Assembly: GCA_039621445.1 (NCBI GenBank)
Contig: CP154957.1
Span: 19,360,714-19,424,713, forward strand
DNA length: 64,000 nt
Source: Euglena gracilis
Taxonomy: Eukaryota; Euglenida; Euglenophyceae; Euglenales
Reading direction: 5' to 3'
Shown here piece after piece: positions 46,964 to 58,546 of the stretch. Numbering within the stretch: the stretch's first letter is position 1; each line of letters starts with the position of its first letter. The position numbers were made by a program, and so were the translations under genes. The notes beneath the pieces are model-generated. The model was given only the letters and a program-made list of their open reading frames with translations, did no database searches and was not told the origin of the DNA.

Positions 46964-47249
46964 CTGGAGGGCCGGCTGCTTTCCTTTCCCGCCATATTGG
47001 TGGGGGGGAGGGGCTTGGGGAGAATCCTCAGGCCAGAGGGACCCTAAACACGTTTCGCCAGCAGTTCCCAAGGTATGGGGATTGGTCCAGCTGTGTTCCA
47101 GCAGCACCTTTTCCTGTCATGTCCGGCTGCCCTGGGGTCCTGGAGAATCCCCTGGGCATGGCATGACGTGCAATGTCAGGGCTTCCCGGTAACAGCCGGT
47201 GGGTAAAATGGTCAACACCGAACTGCAGCCACACAAAAGAAGCCTGGTC

Positions 47250-47338
47250 AGCACTCGGGTCTTGCCACACAGCAGCCCATTGATGCACCCGTGAAATATT
47301 TTGTGCCCCACGTGGACGTCCACCGCAGAGAGTGGGTC
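47250..47338 (-). CDS. ABCC exon: NBD1 D-loop to GKTRVLT
   Basis: Reads DPLSAVDVHVGHKIFHGCIN then GLLCGKTRVLT. DPLSAVD is the D-loop and the end of the Walker B region; GKTRVL precedes the H-loop strand. The 3' end shares TGACCA (minus strand) with the next exon start, and a cut in that repeat keeps the frame (RVLTNQLQYLP). Confidence 0.9.
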
Positions 47339-48000
47339 TGGAGCAGGGCTCAGCAGGTTGAAGAGAACTAAAAATGAGAACAAGCGAAGAATTACGACCC
47401 CCCCCCCCCCGTCCAAGGAACAACGTTTGGGGGCCATATGCTTCCATTACTCTTTCTGAATCTTCATATTGGATAAATGACCAAATTGAGGCAATTTTTC
47501 ACATGTTCCAGAATGTTTAGGCAATTTTTGCAATTTAGCAATTTTCGGAAGTAAATTTTTCGTCAAAAGCAACAAGAATATTGCCTCATTTGTTTGAAAA
47601 AGGGACATTATTGAAGTACGTTCTAACACACAAAAGGCCACCTTTGGCTTTTTGTTGTGCGATTAGCCTTGCGAATCAATTTTCGGTGACACACCATATT
47701 GTTGGTCCCATCCTGAAATAATATTCTCATGAGTTCAACATTTGTTGGAAACCATGCCACGTTGCATTCTTCACATTTTTCGAAGTTCATGGGAATGGAC
47801 ACTTTCAATTCTCAATCAAATTTACGGATCTTCCTTGTCAACAATTCGGATGTTTACGGTGTCATTACTAATGATCACAGGACACCCTTCTCCAAACGCA
47901 TGTCCACAAAACCGTGTGTATTAAAAGGAGGTCAATATTGGCTTCTGCTTGGCCCCAAGGGCCAGGAGAGGAGGAATGCCACATGTGCTGAGTCCTGGCT
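47339..48000. other. Intron in NBD1
   Basis: A/T-rich sequence with one C-tract (47398-47411). No feature recognised. Confidence 0.5.
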
Positions 48001-48066
48001 GTCCATCAAGTACAAATCACAATCTTGGTACACAGCACGGGCCATCGAGACCCGTTGCTTCTGCCC
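48001..48066 (-). CDS. ABCC exon: NBD1 signature and Walker B
   Basis: Reads GQKQRVSMARAVYQDCDLYL then MD. This finishes the ABC signature and gives Walker B (DLYLMD). The next exon supplies DPLSAVD. The exon is very short (about 22 codons) and stands between two introns of 3.9 kb and 0.7 kb. Confidence 0.88.
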
Positions 48067-48719
48067 GGGGACGGAGGCCGTGTGCACCCCAAAAAAAAGC
48101 ATCCCCTGGAAATGACGGGCCACATCGGGCTGAGGATGGCCTCCTGGAAATGTAGCCATGACGCGGCCTCGCGGCCTTGTCGCTATGCCAAAGCCCCTTG
48201 GAGGTGCGTTGTTTGGTGGATTGAGATGTTCTGCACTGCTGCCATGTGCAAATCGAAAATATGAGCAAACAGCTCAACTGTTAGTGTTGACCTCCCAGTT
48301 GTAAACATGCAAATCTCAGTTGTAATAAAAATGTAAACATTAAATGATCTTCTGAGTCCCCAGGCTGTGAATTCTGGGGTGTAAAACTTGAACTGTGGTG
48401 TTGCCTCTAAATTATTCCCTACGACGTTCCCTTCGTCTTTCACAAAGCAACCACATTCATAATCCCACGGATTGAGCACAAAAAAATACACAGAAATAAT
48501 TGATGGAGCCACAAAAAAACCACATATGAAAAATGTCGCCGGGTCGTCAAAACATCTCCGACGAGATCCGAAGAGAAAATAGCAACCTAACCCACTCTCT
48601 TGTGGGCTAGCTTGCCATTCTGCACAATCCCACTCAATTCCATTCACACGGTTGTAAAATTTTCAAAATCAGACCCTCCCTAGAGAGAGGGTCCACTAGG
48701 ACGTCTATCAGACTTGGTG

Positions 48720-49856
48720 AACCAGGTTTTGTGTAGTGCTGAGCTCTTGACTTGCGTGATGATACCATGCTTCAGCAAATGCTTGAGGCGTTTGGCAGCC
48801 CGGCCCAAGCCTGGCCAGCAGCCCGGCACCGCACAGCCCAGCCAAAATCCATGGGTTTCAGGCCAAAAACGGGGCGCTGTGGGGGGGGGGGGTCGGAAAA
48901 CGCTCGTTTTCGGCCCGAAAACAGTTTTCCTTGGTCCGGGAGGCCAAAAAAGGCCAAAGCTGTACATGATGGCCCAAATTGGCCAAAAATGGCCGTGACT
49001 TGGGGCAGGCGGGGGGTTGCGAGGAATCAAAATGCTGTTAGATAGGGTATTTTAAGGGCTCAATTTAAGGTCTCTGGTCATTTCCTTTGATTCCCACCAT
49101 TTTTGAGAAATTTCAAAAAACTCGATTTTTTTGACCCAAAAATGGGGCTGAAAACAGCCAAGTCGCAAGCCTGCCGCACTGTTTTGGGCCGAAAATTGAC
49201 CACATTTCAGGGCGGGGAGTTATGGGAAAATCAAAATACTGTTAGACAGGGCATTGTAAGAGCTTCAATTTAGGTCTCTGGAAGTTTCTATTGATTGGCT
49301 TCCTTTCATTTTGAGATATTTTGGAAACATCGATTTTTTGACTGAAAACAGCCCAAAAATTTTGGCCCCTGAAATGGGCCAAAATCGGCCGAAAAATGGC
49401 CACAACTCAGGCTACACGAACAGTTGGGGGGGGGGGAAAGAAGGCATGGATAGGGTGTCCGGACTTTTTCTTTGATTTTGCTTCATTGTGCATGTGGAGA
49501 TATTTTGAGAATAATCTTTCTTTTTATATCAAAGAAATGGCCCAAAAAAACCCCAAAATGGCCGTTTTGGGCCGCAAAAGCGCGCCAGAGCACGGGCCAG
49601 GCGTGTCAGCGGCCAAAACGGCGAACGGGGGGTGATGGAGGGCCTCCGGGGGTACATATTGTCAGACTGACAACTCCGGAAATCATGCACGTTTTCTCAA
49701 AATATTTCAAAAAATCGATTCTTTGACCGATTTTTGGACTCCGTCGAAATGGCAGAGTCGGAAGGGGGGGGGCGGGCCAATCCTACCCAGTTTGGACTCC
49801 TTCGCGAATGAAAAACTCGGGCTTGGCAGGGAGTTGGGGGTCAAATGGAGGTTGTT
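48720..49856 (+). mobile_element. Composite repeat copy G, 5' part, split by a later insertion
   Basis: Starts AACCAGGTTTTGTGTAGTGC with TGAGCTC. It contains one 163-bp-type unit and the middle blocks, then reaches TCAAATGGAGGTTGTT, where a 1.57-kb element is inserted. The copy resumes at 51423 (GGTTGTTCTGAAAC, CCAGTCGCTCG). Confidence 0.88.
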
Positions 49857-51422
49857 CAGGGTTTCCCTCCCATTCGTGATGGGTACCGCCATTTTTGATT
49901 CGCGATCATTCGTGATTATTCGTGATTCTTCGTGGTTATTCGTGGTTCCAAAAATCCGCCCGGTTTTCAGCTAAATGATGGACTGCTGGGATGCCGGCAG
50001 GAAGCAGGGCGGTCTTTAAGCCAAAAAAAACCCGTGCCGACACATTCAATGAAAAATCCATAGGGAAAAATGACCAAAAAAGTGGCCATATTTTGACAAA
50101 AAAAATCGGGTCGACTTCGGGGAAAAAAGTGATTTCATCCTTGAATTGCCGTCCATCCACCCAAAACGTCAAAAAGTGCGTTTTTCGACTTTTGAACCCC
50201 CGTTCAAATCCCTGGTTGCCCTTCGTCGGCCCTTGGTCGGCCTTTAGGCCGGGGGGCGGTCCTTAACGAAAGAAAAAAAAACTTCCCGTCCCTTATGGAC
50301 CGCCCTAGCAGCAGGGCGTTGCTTAATGACCCCAGGCCGGGGGGGGGGGTCCAGCTCAGAGGCTGGAAAATTTGGGCTGGCTGGAAAAAAGGCTGCCGAT
50401 TTTTCGACCCAAAATTTGGGCTGGCCAGCCCAAATCTGACCTATGTTGCCCATTTTTTCGGCCATTTTTGCACCCCCGAAAAGCAAAAAACCGTTACCAT
50501 CCAGCCGCCCTTTGGGCCGCTGGAAAATAAATAAAACACGTCGATGGGGGGGAGGGGGGGTTCCGGACTTGAAAAAGGCTGCTGGCTAGAAAAAGGCTGC
50601 TGGAGGGCTGGACCCCCCCCCGGGGGGCCGGGGTCAAATTTTTCTTAAGCAACGCCCTGCGTGGCAGGAAGAACAATGCTTTTAGGATTGGAAATGCCTC
50701 CCCCCCCCCTGGGAGGTCGCTAGAATGGCCAATGCTCGTCTCCGACCAGGGGGGGGGAGGGTGGTCGTTGGACAGGGGGGGGGGGTGGACTGACCTCAAG
50801 TCGGAGGAAAATTGACCGAAGATGGGGGTATATGGCCATTTTGGACTGTTTTTGGCCATTCTTGCCATTTCTTGACTATGGTTGGCATTTTTGGCCATTT
50901 TTAGGCCATTTTGGTCATTTTTGACTGTTTTTGGCCAACTTTTAGCAATTTTGGCCGAACCAACATCATATGTATGCAAAAAAGGTCATCTCTGACCTGG
51001 GGAGGGGGGTGGTCGTCAGACAAGCCCGGTCGTTGGACAAGGGGGGGGGGGTACACAAAGTTGCCAACGCATCATCATTGTGTGAGCGTTCCATTGTCCA
51101 AACAAACCCCTTTTTGGCTGAAAAAATGATCCATCACAAAAGCAGAAAACAAAGTCGCTCATGGCCAGTCGTTGCGCAAATGTGAAGTGGTCCTCAACCT
51201 CATCGTCAGAATCCGAAGAAGACATTTTCTAAAGAACAAATAAAACACAGTTCCGAATGCTGAATGACTACATTTGTAAAGAAAAAAATTCCCAGGAAAA
51301 AAAATCTCATTCGTGGTTATTCGTGATATTCGTGATCATTCGTGATTTTCGAAAAATCCCAAATTTGTGGTGATTTGTGATTATTCGTGATTATTCGTGC
51401 CACGAATCAGAGAGAATCCCTG
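49857..51422. mobile_element. TIR element with ATTCGTG subterminal repeats, nested in copy G
   Basis: The ends are CAGGGTTTCCCTC and the complement of CAGGGATTCTCTC. Next to each end are five or more copies of ATTCGTG (49880-49947 and 51306-51405). The flanks share GGTTGTT (49850-49856 and 51423-51429). Joined, they restore the sequence seen in other composite copies. It contains a further element at 50312-50659. No ORF recognised. Confidence 0.85.
50312..50659. mobile_element. hAT-like element nested in 49857-51422
   Basis: Inverted ends CAGGGCGTTGCTTAA; flanks CCTAGCAG and CGTGGCAG agree at 6 of 8. The ends match those of the introner-like element at 23342-23729, and both share TCCAGCTCA near the end. 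Confidence 0.83.
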
Positions 51423-51750
51423 GGTTGTTCTGAAACGAGAAATCCAGTCGCTCGCAACTGGAAAAAAAAACGGGACTGGGCAGGGCAGGGTTGTATGGGA
51501 ATCCGGGGGGGGGGGGGGGGGGGGGCCCCCCTTCCGAAACTAGGGGGGGGGGGGGGGGCGACCCCCCCCTCCTACCTCCAGTTTTCGGTCGCCGAAAACT
51601 TCGGCCGCTTTTTGGGGTCAAAAAGTCAATTTTTTTGAAATTTCCCAAAAATGGGGGGATCAAAGGAAATATCCAATCCCTAAATTGAAGCCCTTAAAGT
51701 GCCCTATCTAACAGTATTTTGATTTCCTGACAACTCCCCACCTGTCCCGA
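51423..51750 (+). repeat. Composite copy G remnant and a second inverted fragment
   Basis: GAAATCCAGTCGCTCGCAAC continues the composite repeat for about 60 bp, then G-tracts. From about 51647 to 51740 there is a short reverse-strand fragment with CTAACAGTATTTTGATTTCC. Confidence 0.7.
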
Positions 51751-52015
51751 TTTATGGTCATTTTTCTGGCCATTTTGCCAAAATTTCATGTTGAGCCTCA
51801 AAAAAAGTCCTAAAATATACTCCTGGCGCGAAGCGCAGGAATTTTTTTTTGCCCCCGCAGAGGAGGGGGAGGGGGGTGGGGAGGGACCCCCTTCCGAAAC
51901 TAGGGGGGGGGGTGGGGACCCCCGGTGACCCCCCCCCACCACCTACCTCATAACAGAGGAATCGACCCCCCCCCCTACCACATGACACCCATAACAGAGG
52001 AATCGACCCCCGGGC

Positions 52016-52129
52016 GCCACTGATGTTGAGGCCCTTCTCCCCGATCTCCGTCAAATCCCCATCTGGCAGGTTGGCCATGTCCACCGCCAGGTCCACCGCA
52101 GTTACCACCGCCTCGGCAGCAGGAGAGCA
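52016..52129 (-). CDS. ABCC exon: NBD1 helical subdomain to LSGGQ start
   Basis: Starts after TTCCAG as CSPAAEAVVTAVDLAVDMAN and continues LPDGDLTEIGEKGLNISG. The LPDGDLTEIGEKG segment is nearly identical to the family pattern LPGGDxTEIGEKG. The acceptor is AG in phase 0, matching the GT donor of the previous exon. The 3' end lies inside the ABC signature: NISG here and GQKQR in the next exon. No GT or GC donor gives that joint exactly. Confidence 0.92.
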
Positions 52130-52390
52130 CTGGAAACCATGCTGGCTCCAGCTCCATGTTACAGGTGAAACATGCCTTGAAAAATGCAAAAAAAAATGCG
52201 GACGATGAAACTGGAAATGTACAACCTCAGAAAACATTTTGAGGTTGCAGTTGTAAACATGAATCCTCCACGTACAGTAATTTTTGGCAAAAAAAACACA
52301 AAATATTGAAAAACACTGGCCAAGCAGGGGCAAGTGGAACAAAAAATGGGCGATTGGGGGACGATGAGCACTGCGTTCCTGGCTGTACAC

Positions 52391-52550
52391 CGGCGTCAGT
52401 TCCGTGCCAAACAGCACGTTGGCCCGCAGGGTATCGTTCAGGATCCACGCCTGCTGCGGCACGTACGCCACCCTCCCCGCCACGCTGAGGTCCCCTTCCC
52501 ACTCCCCCTCCTGCAGGATGGCGTTGAGCAGTGTTGTCTTCCCACTGCCC
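52391..52550 (-). CDS. ABCC exon: NBD1 Walker A to Q-loop region
   Basis: Reads GSGKTTLLNAIL, then GRVAYVPQQAWILNDTLR and ANVLFGTELTP. SGKTT completes Walker A. VPQQAWI is the Q-loop, and the ANVLFG segment follows as in MRP1. The 3' edge CCG|GTGTAC is a GT donor in phase 0 and joins cleanly to the next exon. A hAT-like element (52677-52960) sits 126 bp upstream in the intron. Confidence 0.92.
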
Positions 52551-52676
52551 CGGGCGGGGCCCGACTTCCACAACCCGGCAGCCGAGGAGCACACCACAGA
52601 CCAGTGCTGCTTGCCAGCGGCCTCTGATTTGTTCTTGGGGGGGGGCTTTGAAAGCTTTGCTCACGCCGAACCAGAC

Positions 52677-52960
52677 CAGGAGTTTTTTTAAGACCCGGAG
52701 GAGGGGGGAGGGGGTCGGCACCCACCTACCCACCCCCTGGGGTGGGCCTCCCCCGGGGGGGGGGGGGGTCCCGGGGGATCCACCCACTTTTGCCAAAAAT
52801 GCTAAAAATAGCACCGATTTCAAAATTTTCGTCGCCTTCGGCGCCGGTAAACATATACCAACCAGCCCCACCCCCACCCCCACCCCCCAGGGGGGAGGGG
52901 GTTCAAGGGACCCTCCCCCCCCCCGGGGGAGGGGGTCCAAGACTTAAAAAAAAAACCCTG
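52677..52960. mobile_element. hAT-like element, 284 bp, perfect 8-bp TSD
   Basis: Ends CAGGAGTTTTTTTAAG and complement of CAGGGTTTTTTTTTTAAG. AACCAGAC is duplicated at 52669-52676 and 52961-52968. It contains the hairpin CGCCTTCGGCGCCGG. It lies in the intron that splits the NBD1 Walker A. Confidence 0.95.
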
Positions 52961-53565
52961 AACCAGACCCGAGAAGACCGGCCGAAGTTTTGAGATCAAT
53001 TTTGGACCCAGCTTTGTCCTTTCCCTGCCACCTTGGCATTTTCTGGACAAAAAAATGCCAACGAAGGGGAAAAAATTACCGTTGCAATCCCTACCCATTA
53101 AAGTGCACGGGCTGCACGCACACTATTGGACCGTGGTTTCAGACCCTCAGGGGTGTTTGGGCACTGCCCGAAAGCGTTTCATTGAAAATTGGCTTTGGGG
53201 GCCCACTTTTTTGGACTTCACTTTCGGGCCCTCGGGGGTGTGACGCTTCTTTGGGCACTGCGCACCATTTGGGTACCGTGCACTTGAATGGGGGGGGGGG
53301 TAGTCCATTGAAACTCGTCAACAGGAAGAAGAGGATTCAGGGCTGGAAGAAAGCTGCTGTTCGGCTGGTTGGCCTCCGGAAATGGGACCCCTTTCTGCGA
53401 CCCACCGCGACAACCATGGGTAATTCCTCAAAAAGCTGGTTTTCCTCCTTCAGCACCACATCCAACCGATGCCTCCAAAACAGAAGACATCTGTGATTTG
53501 CTTTTAACGCCAAGCTCACTCCGGCAGTGACACATGCATTGCGAGCCCCGTGAGGGCGGCCCCCG

Positions 53566-53720
53566 GCCCACCTTGCCCACCACCATCACCAGCTCCCCCG
53601 GCTCCGCCACGAAGTTTACATCGCGCAGGACGGGCTCGGTGTCCTTGCCCCACCGCATCGTGCCGCCCCGCAGCTCCACCCGCGCCGGCCCCGCCTCGGA
53701 TGGCGCCCGCCGCTCCACCT
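53566..53720 (-). CDS. ABCC exon: start of NBD1 up to Walker A
   Basis: Begins after CCAG with EVERRAPSEAGPARVELRGG, continues through TMRWGKDTEPVLRDVNF and VAEPGELVMVVGKVG. This is the first beta-sheet of NBD1 leading into the P-loop, which is cut by an intron. Cutting within the GGGC shared by this end and the next exon start gives GKVGSGKTT, a perfect Walker A. The GT of AAG|GTGGGC would not restore that motif. A composite repeat copy begins 39 bp upstream of the exon. Confidence 0.88.
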
Positions 53721-53758
53721 CTGGCAGGAGGAGGTGCCGCCAGGCTTGGACTACAATT

Positions 53759-55049
53759 AACCAGGTTTTGAATAGTGCTGAGCTCTTAAGGGGACTTGCG
53801 CATAATGGAAAGCCGAAAAGGCCAGCATTGCAAATTTCGTGTAAGTTGTAAATTATAAATTACTCGAAATTACAGTCTTGGAATTTACAATGACTTTCAG
53901 GGATTTTACGGTAATTTCTAAAATGTTAATGAAATGTTAATCCCCCCATACACCGCACATCCGTTTTATTTGTGTTTTTTCGACTTTTTGACCAAAACTC
54001 CACAGGTTTCGGGCCCAAAACGGGAAACTGGCGGGTCGAAAGACGCACATTTTCGGCTCAAAAAACAGTTTGTCCGGGTCTGGGAGGCCAAAAAACATCG
54101 TTTCGGGCAATTTTTTTTCGATTTTTTTTTCGACTTTTTTGACCCGGTTTTGACCCAAAGTTGGCGGCCAAGATGGGGCGCTGACAGGTCGAAAAACGCT
54201 CGTTTTCGGCTCAAAAACACTTTCTTGGGGTCTGGGAGGCCAAAAAGCATGCTTCTGGGCAAATTTTTTTTCGATTTTTTCCCGATTTTTTTCGATGTTT
54301 TTTTGGCCGAAAACGGAAAAAGTGTACAAAATGGCCTAAAATGGCTGAAAAACGGCCGTATCTCGGGCTAGGCGGTGAGCTGCGGGGAAATCAAAATACA
54401 AGTAGATAGAGCGTTTCAATGGCTTCAATCCAGGTCTCCGGACATTTTCTTTGATTTTGCATTATTTTCGAGAAATTTGAAAAATTTTGAAAAAAACATT
54501 GATTTTTTGAACCCCCCCCCTCCGAAAACGGCCCCCCGAAGTCGGACGGTGGGAAAAATGTACAGAACGACCATATTGGCGGAAAAACGGCTGTAACTCG
54601 TTGGGCCGTTTTTGGGCGGGGAGTTGCGGGGAAATCAAAATACCAATAGATGGGGCATTCCAAGGGCTTCAAAAAAGGTCGCCGGACATTTCCTTTGATT
54701 TTGCATCGTGTTCGAGATATTTTGTAAATTTTGTTTTTTTTGCCCAAAATGGCAGAGTCCAAAGGGGGGGGGCTCATCCAAAGGGGGCGGGCCGATCCTA
54801 CCCAGTTTAGACCCCTTCGCGCGTGAATAACTCGGGCCTGGCGGGGAGTTAGGGGTCAACTCAGGGTGATTTGGAAACTAGAAATCCAGTCGCTCGCGAC
54901 TTCATTTCGATAATCCGGGAACCGGGCCGGGGTTATGGTGATAATCTGCAGTTTTCACGGTCCACCCAGAGGGGGGGGGCGGGGGTTGACCCCCCTTTTC
55001 CCCAGTGGTAAGCTTCGCTCTGACTCTAAAAGGATAAGAGCTCAGCGAC
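53759..55049 (+). mobile_element. Composite repeat copy H
   Basis: Complete copy: left end AACCAGGTTTTGAATAGTGC with TGAGCTCTTAA, two 163-bp-type units (about 53990-54300), three middle blocks and the right end GGATAAGAGCTCAGCGAC. Confidence 0.9.
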
Positions 55050-55584
55050 CCCAACCATACCCCCCAGGGGTGTAGGACAGGTGTTAAGCAATGGTATGCC
55101 CCCAACCGTCCTTTGGCCAACAACCTGTGGTGAACGACCGGGGGGGGGGGTCGTCCGACACGGAGTGGCTGTTCGACAAGGGGGGAGGTGAGAGGAGGGG
55201 AAATGAGCCAACGGGCAAAGGAGCAAAGGGAAAATCATGCAACCAGCCAATAGCGATTGTGTATGGGTGAATAGGGGTTATCCAACAAATCCCACAGTCT
55301 CATTTGCAGTCAACTGACTGGTAGACATGGACGTTGTTCGAAATGGGTCGGGAAGAAGAGAACTGATGGTGTCGGATCAAGCACCAGATTAACAAATTGT
55401 GGCCAACAAAACCAAGATTGCTTTTGGAGGAGTTCTCCCTTTCTCCAAAAGTGAAATGGAAATAGAATAGATCCGTTGGTTTCACAATGCTTGGCTCCCG
55501 AGCGGCTTCCTTTCTGAGAAAAGCATAGCTTCAATTCATCCAGAAACATGCACAGAAACCCACTCGCTGACCTGTCCTTGTCTC

Positions 55585-55800
55585 CTAACCCCCCCTGATA
55601 GAAACTCGGGGTTCTACAAGCGCGGAGTCCAAATAAAAGCGCACCCCCCATGTTATACCCCCCTCTAATAGAAGCACAAGTGCGCTTATGACGGGGGGGG
55701 GGTGCGCTTCTATTTGGACCTTACCTGCACAATTTTTGTTGATTTTCTTTAGAAATCCCATAGAAATGGGGGGGTGCGCTTTGTAGCGGACTGCTGCCTG
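55585..55800. repeat. TAGAAGC-type element, copy 3
   Basis: Contains CTGATAGAAACTCGGG, CAAATAAAAGCGCACCCC, CTAATAGAAGCACAAG and TGCGCTTCTATTTGGACC, rearranged relative to 26256-26460. Confidence 0.7.
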
Positions 55801-56144
55801 ACCTAACCGGAGACGGGGTGGGGGGAGGTCTTGCATGAGTGCTGTATCTGCACTAATGAATGCACAAATGCACAATCAACACATCCTCCTATGTCTTGGC
55901 GTGGCCTATGTCTTGCCCAATTTCTTTAACTCCCTGATTGAAGGTTGAAGGTTCCTATTGCAAGCACCCTGCTGTCAAAAAGAAGTCGAAATGGGGCTTT
56001 ACTTGGGTGGGATGGAGGACTGAAAAGTAAAAGCACGAAAAATGTGGTGGGAAACAGCCGCCATTGATCAAAGCCTGAACACACCGTGATCTCCTCCAGT
56101 GTGTTGCGCAGCGTGTGACAGCCAGGGTGGCAGCGTCAGCAATG

Positions 56145-56275
56145 TTTGATCGTGTGTGTGTGTGTGTGTGTGTGTGTGCATGTGCGTGTCAGCGTGTGTG
56201 TATGTGGTGGGTGGGTGGGTGTGCGTGTGTGCGTGCATGCATGTGCGTGTGTGTGTGTGTGTGCGTGCTTGCAGG
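56145..56275. repeat. TG-rich microsatellite
   Basis: Alternating TG/CG units of about 130 bp in the intron between TMD1 and NBD1 exons. Confidence 0.93.
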
Positions 56276-56454
56276 GGAGGGAAAGGGGGTGGGAGACGCC
56301 AAATCTGGCCAAACCCACCAAGATGTGTGGGGAGGTGGGAATCGCTGCTCCTTCAATTCGGAACTCTCTTCTGGGTTCCAGTGACCCCACAGAAGGTTGA
56401 TTTTTCACCTGGCTCCAGCGCAGCAAGGACCCAGTTCCACTGTGCCCTGAGCGT

Positions 56455-56548
56455 ATGCATTCAGGCTCATTGGGAACATGGAGAAGGCCTGCCGGATCAT
56501 GTTGAGGAGAGCGATGGTGGTGAAGATGACCCCCGCGCTGGTGGTGGG
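56455..56548 (-). CDS. ABCC exon: last part of TMD1 (IFTTIALLNMIRQAF)
   Basis: Reads SAGVIFTTIALLNMIRQAFS followed by MFPMSLNAYA. This matches the conserved ABCC segment of type AFVSLALFNILRFPLNMLP at the end of TMD1. The frame closes soon after AYA, where GCTCAGGG could be a GC donor. The next secure exon is the start of NBD1 at 53.7 kb, so the residues joining TMD1 to NBD1 are not accounted for. Confidence 0.8.
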
Positions 56549-57114
56549 GGCGGACCCCTTTCACCGCACACCACCGTTGTGTGCCAAAGTGGGAAGTGAA
56601 AAGGGGGAAATTGCAGGGAAATCACTGGGATTTTCTATATCTTCGCTTTCCCATTTGCTCTTTTGAAATTTTTGACTTTGGTAAAATTTGCACCTTTCAG
56701 TTTAAAAAATTGCTGGAAGCAAAAATTGGGGAATTGATTTAATTTCTCCCGATTTCTTGACTGAATCTTCTCGAGCCAAGGCAAAGCAAAATCATCAAGC
56801 AATGTAGAGGGAAATCAGGAAAATCAACAATCATGCATAAAAAAAGCAAACACCACATTTTCAAATAGTTTTCTCACCATGCTCACAAATATAAATGGTT
56901 TCTGGCTGCAGTGTTCAGAGAAATGATTTTTTTTACTAGCTGTACTTATTGGCAGAACACATACCACAATGTGCACAGCAAACAAAAAAATAGGTCATAT
57001 GAAAATAGCAATCGGCAACGCTCGATGATTGCTGTGTTCCCTCTTGACACAATGGCAAATTTGCAGACACAGATGAGGAACAACCGAGGAAATGCATTCA
57101 TTGGTGGCAGGTCC
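56549..57114. other. Intron in TMD1
   Basis: A/T-rich, without tracts or repeats that I recognise. Confidence 0.5.
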
Positions 57115-57179
57115 GGGTGGAGGTGCTGAAGGCGTAAATGACGAAGACGACCAGCTGGAAGACCGAGGGGCACAAGCAG
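57115..57179 (-). CDS. ABCC exon: TMD1 helix (CPSVFQLVVFVIYAF)
   Basis: Reads LCPSVFQLVVFVIYAFSTST, corresponding to the helix that follows WTCTPFLV in MRP-type TMD1. It is a short exon in a GC-rich island flanked by AT-rich sequence. Both edges are approximate. The spacing to the exons on each side is right for TMD1. Confidence 0.65.
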
Positions 57180-57548
57180 GTTTCTTTTAAACCCCCAGAG
57201 AGGTTTGGGAGCCCCCCCTCCCCAACCACCCAGCTTGGTGTCAGGATGAATTTGACCGACCCTGAGGGGGTTTGGGGTTTAAGGGGGGTTGGAGTGCCTT
57301 GGAGTACGGCACACTTGGCTAAGGCACTTGAAAAACCACATTTTTGGGTATATTTTGGTCCACAACTAGGCAGGTGACCCCCCCCCTGGCCCTGGATGGG
57401 AGGTTTAAATGCCAGCCTGCCCGGCGCACGACGCTCAATCGGTCCTTCTGAAGGGCTTTTCCAAAAAAAAAAATCCGGCTTTGATTAACCAATATAAAAG
57501 ACCCCCAACCTTGGTACCTCCCACAGGGCCTGGCAAATTAAAAGAAGC
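57180..57548. other. Intron in TMD1
   Basis: Mixed composition with a C-tract at about 57378-57386; nothing else recognised. Confidence 0.5.
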
Positions 57549-57615
57549 CTGGGCCCAAGTTCCGGCAGAACATCAGCCGGCTCATTTGGATGTTCATCTG
57601 CCTCGCCTTCATCAC
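57549..57615 (-). CDS. ABCC exon: TMD1 intracellular loop after KLYA
   Basis: Reads VMKARQMNIQMSRLMFCRNL, which fits the loop that follows KLYAWE in ABCC proteins (charged, with paired basic residues before the next helix). The acceptor is CACAG followed by GTGATG, and it joins in frame to ...KLYAQ of the preceding exon. The preceding exon end and this exon start share an 8-bp near-repeat (ATGCCCAG and ATGCACAG). The downstream edge is approximate; a few residues before the next helix are unaccounted for. The opposite strand is also open here, so the call rests on position and similarity. Confidence 0.6.
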
Positions 57616-58083
57616 CTGTGCATGGGAATAAATAATCTGTGTGGAATTTTGGTGCTGGGTGATAATGCCTTAAAAAAAAGGTCTTTCAAAATACATTATC
57701 ATGCTTTCATAATGATAAATGCAACTCAATTCAGTGCACTCAATGCAATGGTGCAAAATGCTGCTTTGCACCAGGAGGAGAGCATGGTCGTTTCATTGCC
57801 TTCACATTATTAAATTGTGTTACTACAACAATGGGATGGTATGTTACCACAGAACGTATTACTGTGAAACTGCATTGCTTTCTGCTTCGTTGTGCATCCT
57901 GTGTTGTATATGTATTTTTAAAACCTGACACGTTGGACAAATCTGGAGTTTTCTGGCAGGACATGGGGGGCTTGATTACCCACTTTTGGGAGGTCAATTC
58001 AGAGACACAATTTTTTTTCGGCGCTTTGTGCCAAAAGGTGAAGGGGTGAGCCCCCTTTCCAGAATACCCACTTGGCACCCCCC

Positions 58084-58266
58084 CCCCACCAGGCCCTTGC
58101 TTCAGGACCCCGGGGGTCACTGGAAAAAAATTTTCCACTAGCTAGCCCTGCCAGCTAGTAGACCGACCTCCCGGGGGTCTGCAAGGATTTCTGCTGGCCA
58201 AATTTGGACTAGCTGCAGCCCAGCCCCTCCCCCCCCGGGGGGGGGGTACTGCGAACCCTAAAGCAA
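58084..58266. repeat. Relative of the CTATTGCTTAAG element
   Basis: Ends TTGCTTCAGGACCCCGGGGG and GGGTACTGCGAACCCTAAAG with GCAATAG, with internal CTAGCTAGCCCTGC. It resembles 60840-60966 and 26461-27263 but is imperfect at the left. Confidence 0.65.
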
Positions 58267-58440
58267 TAGACCCCCAACCCCACCAACCTAAAAAAAACCT
58301 TGCCTTCACGTCACTTTCTTGGCAAACTCTGAGGTTTTGGGACGGTGGCTGCAAATGGCTTATTCTGTCATTATTTGAAGGTAAAGTATTAGGGTTGGAC
58401 ACAATGGATGCCTTTGTTTGCAGCCTTCCGAGTGCCATAC

Positions 58441-58441
58441 T

Positions 58442-58511
<70 letters not shown>

Positions 58512-58520
58512 CGCGCGCGT
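58441..58520. repeat. TG then CG dinucleotide run
   Basis: About 60 bp of TG followed by about 18 bp of CG. Confidence 0.97.
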
Positions 58521-58546
58521 GATAAGGGCTACGGTTAGAGGATTTT

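Noticed and set aside
56085-56135. Possible small exon with RNTLEEITV or [10 protein letters not shown] on the minus strand between TMD1 and NBD1
   Set aside because: Position is right for the TMD1-NBD1 connector, but no frame gives a convincing match or splice sites.
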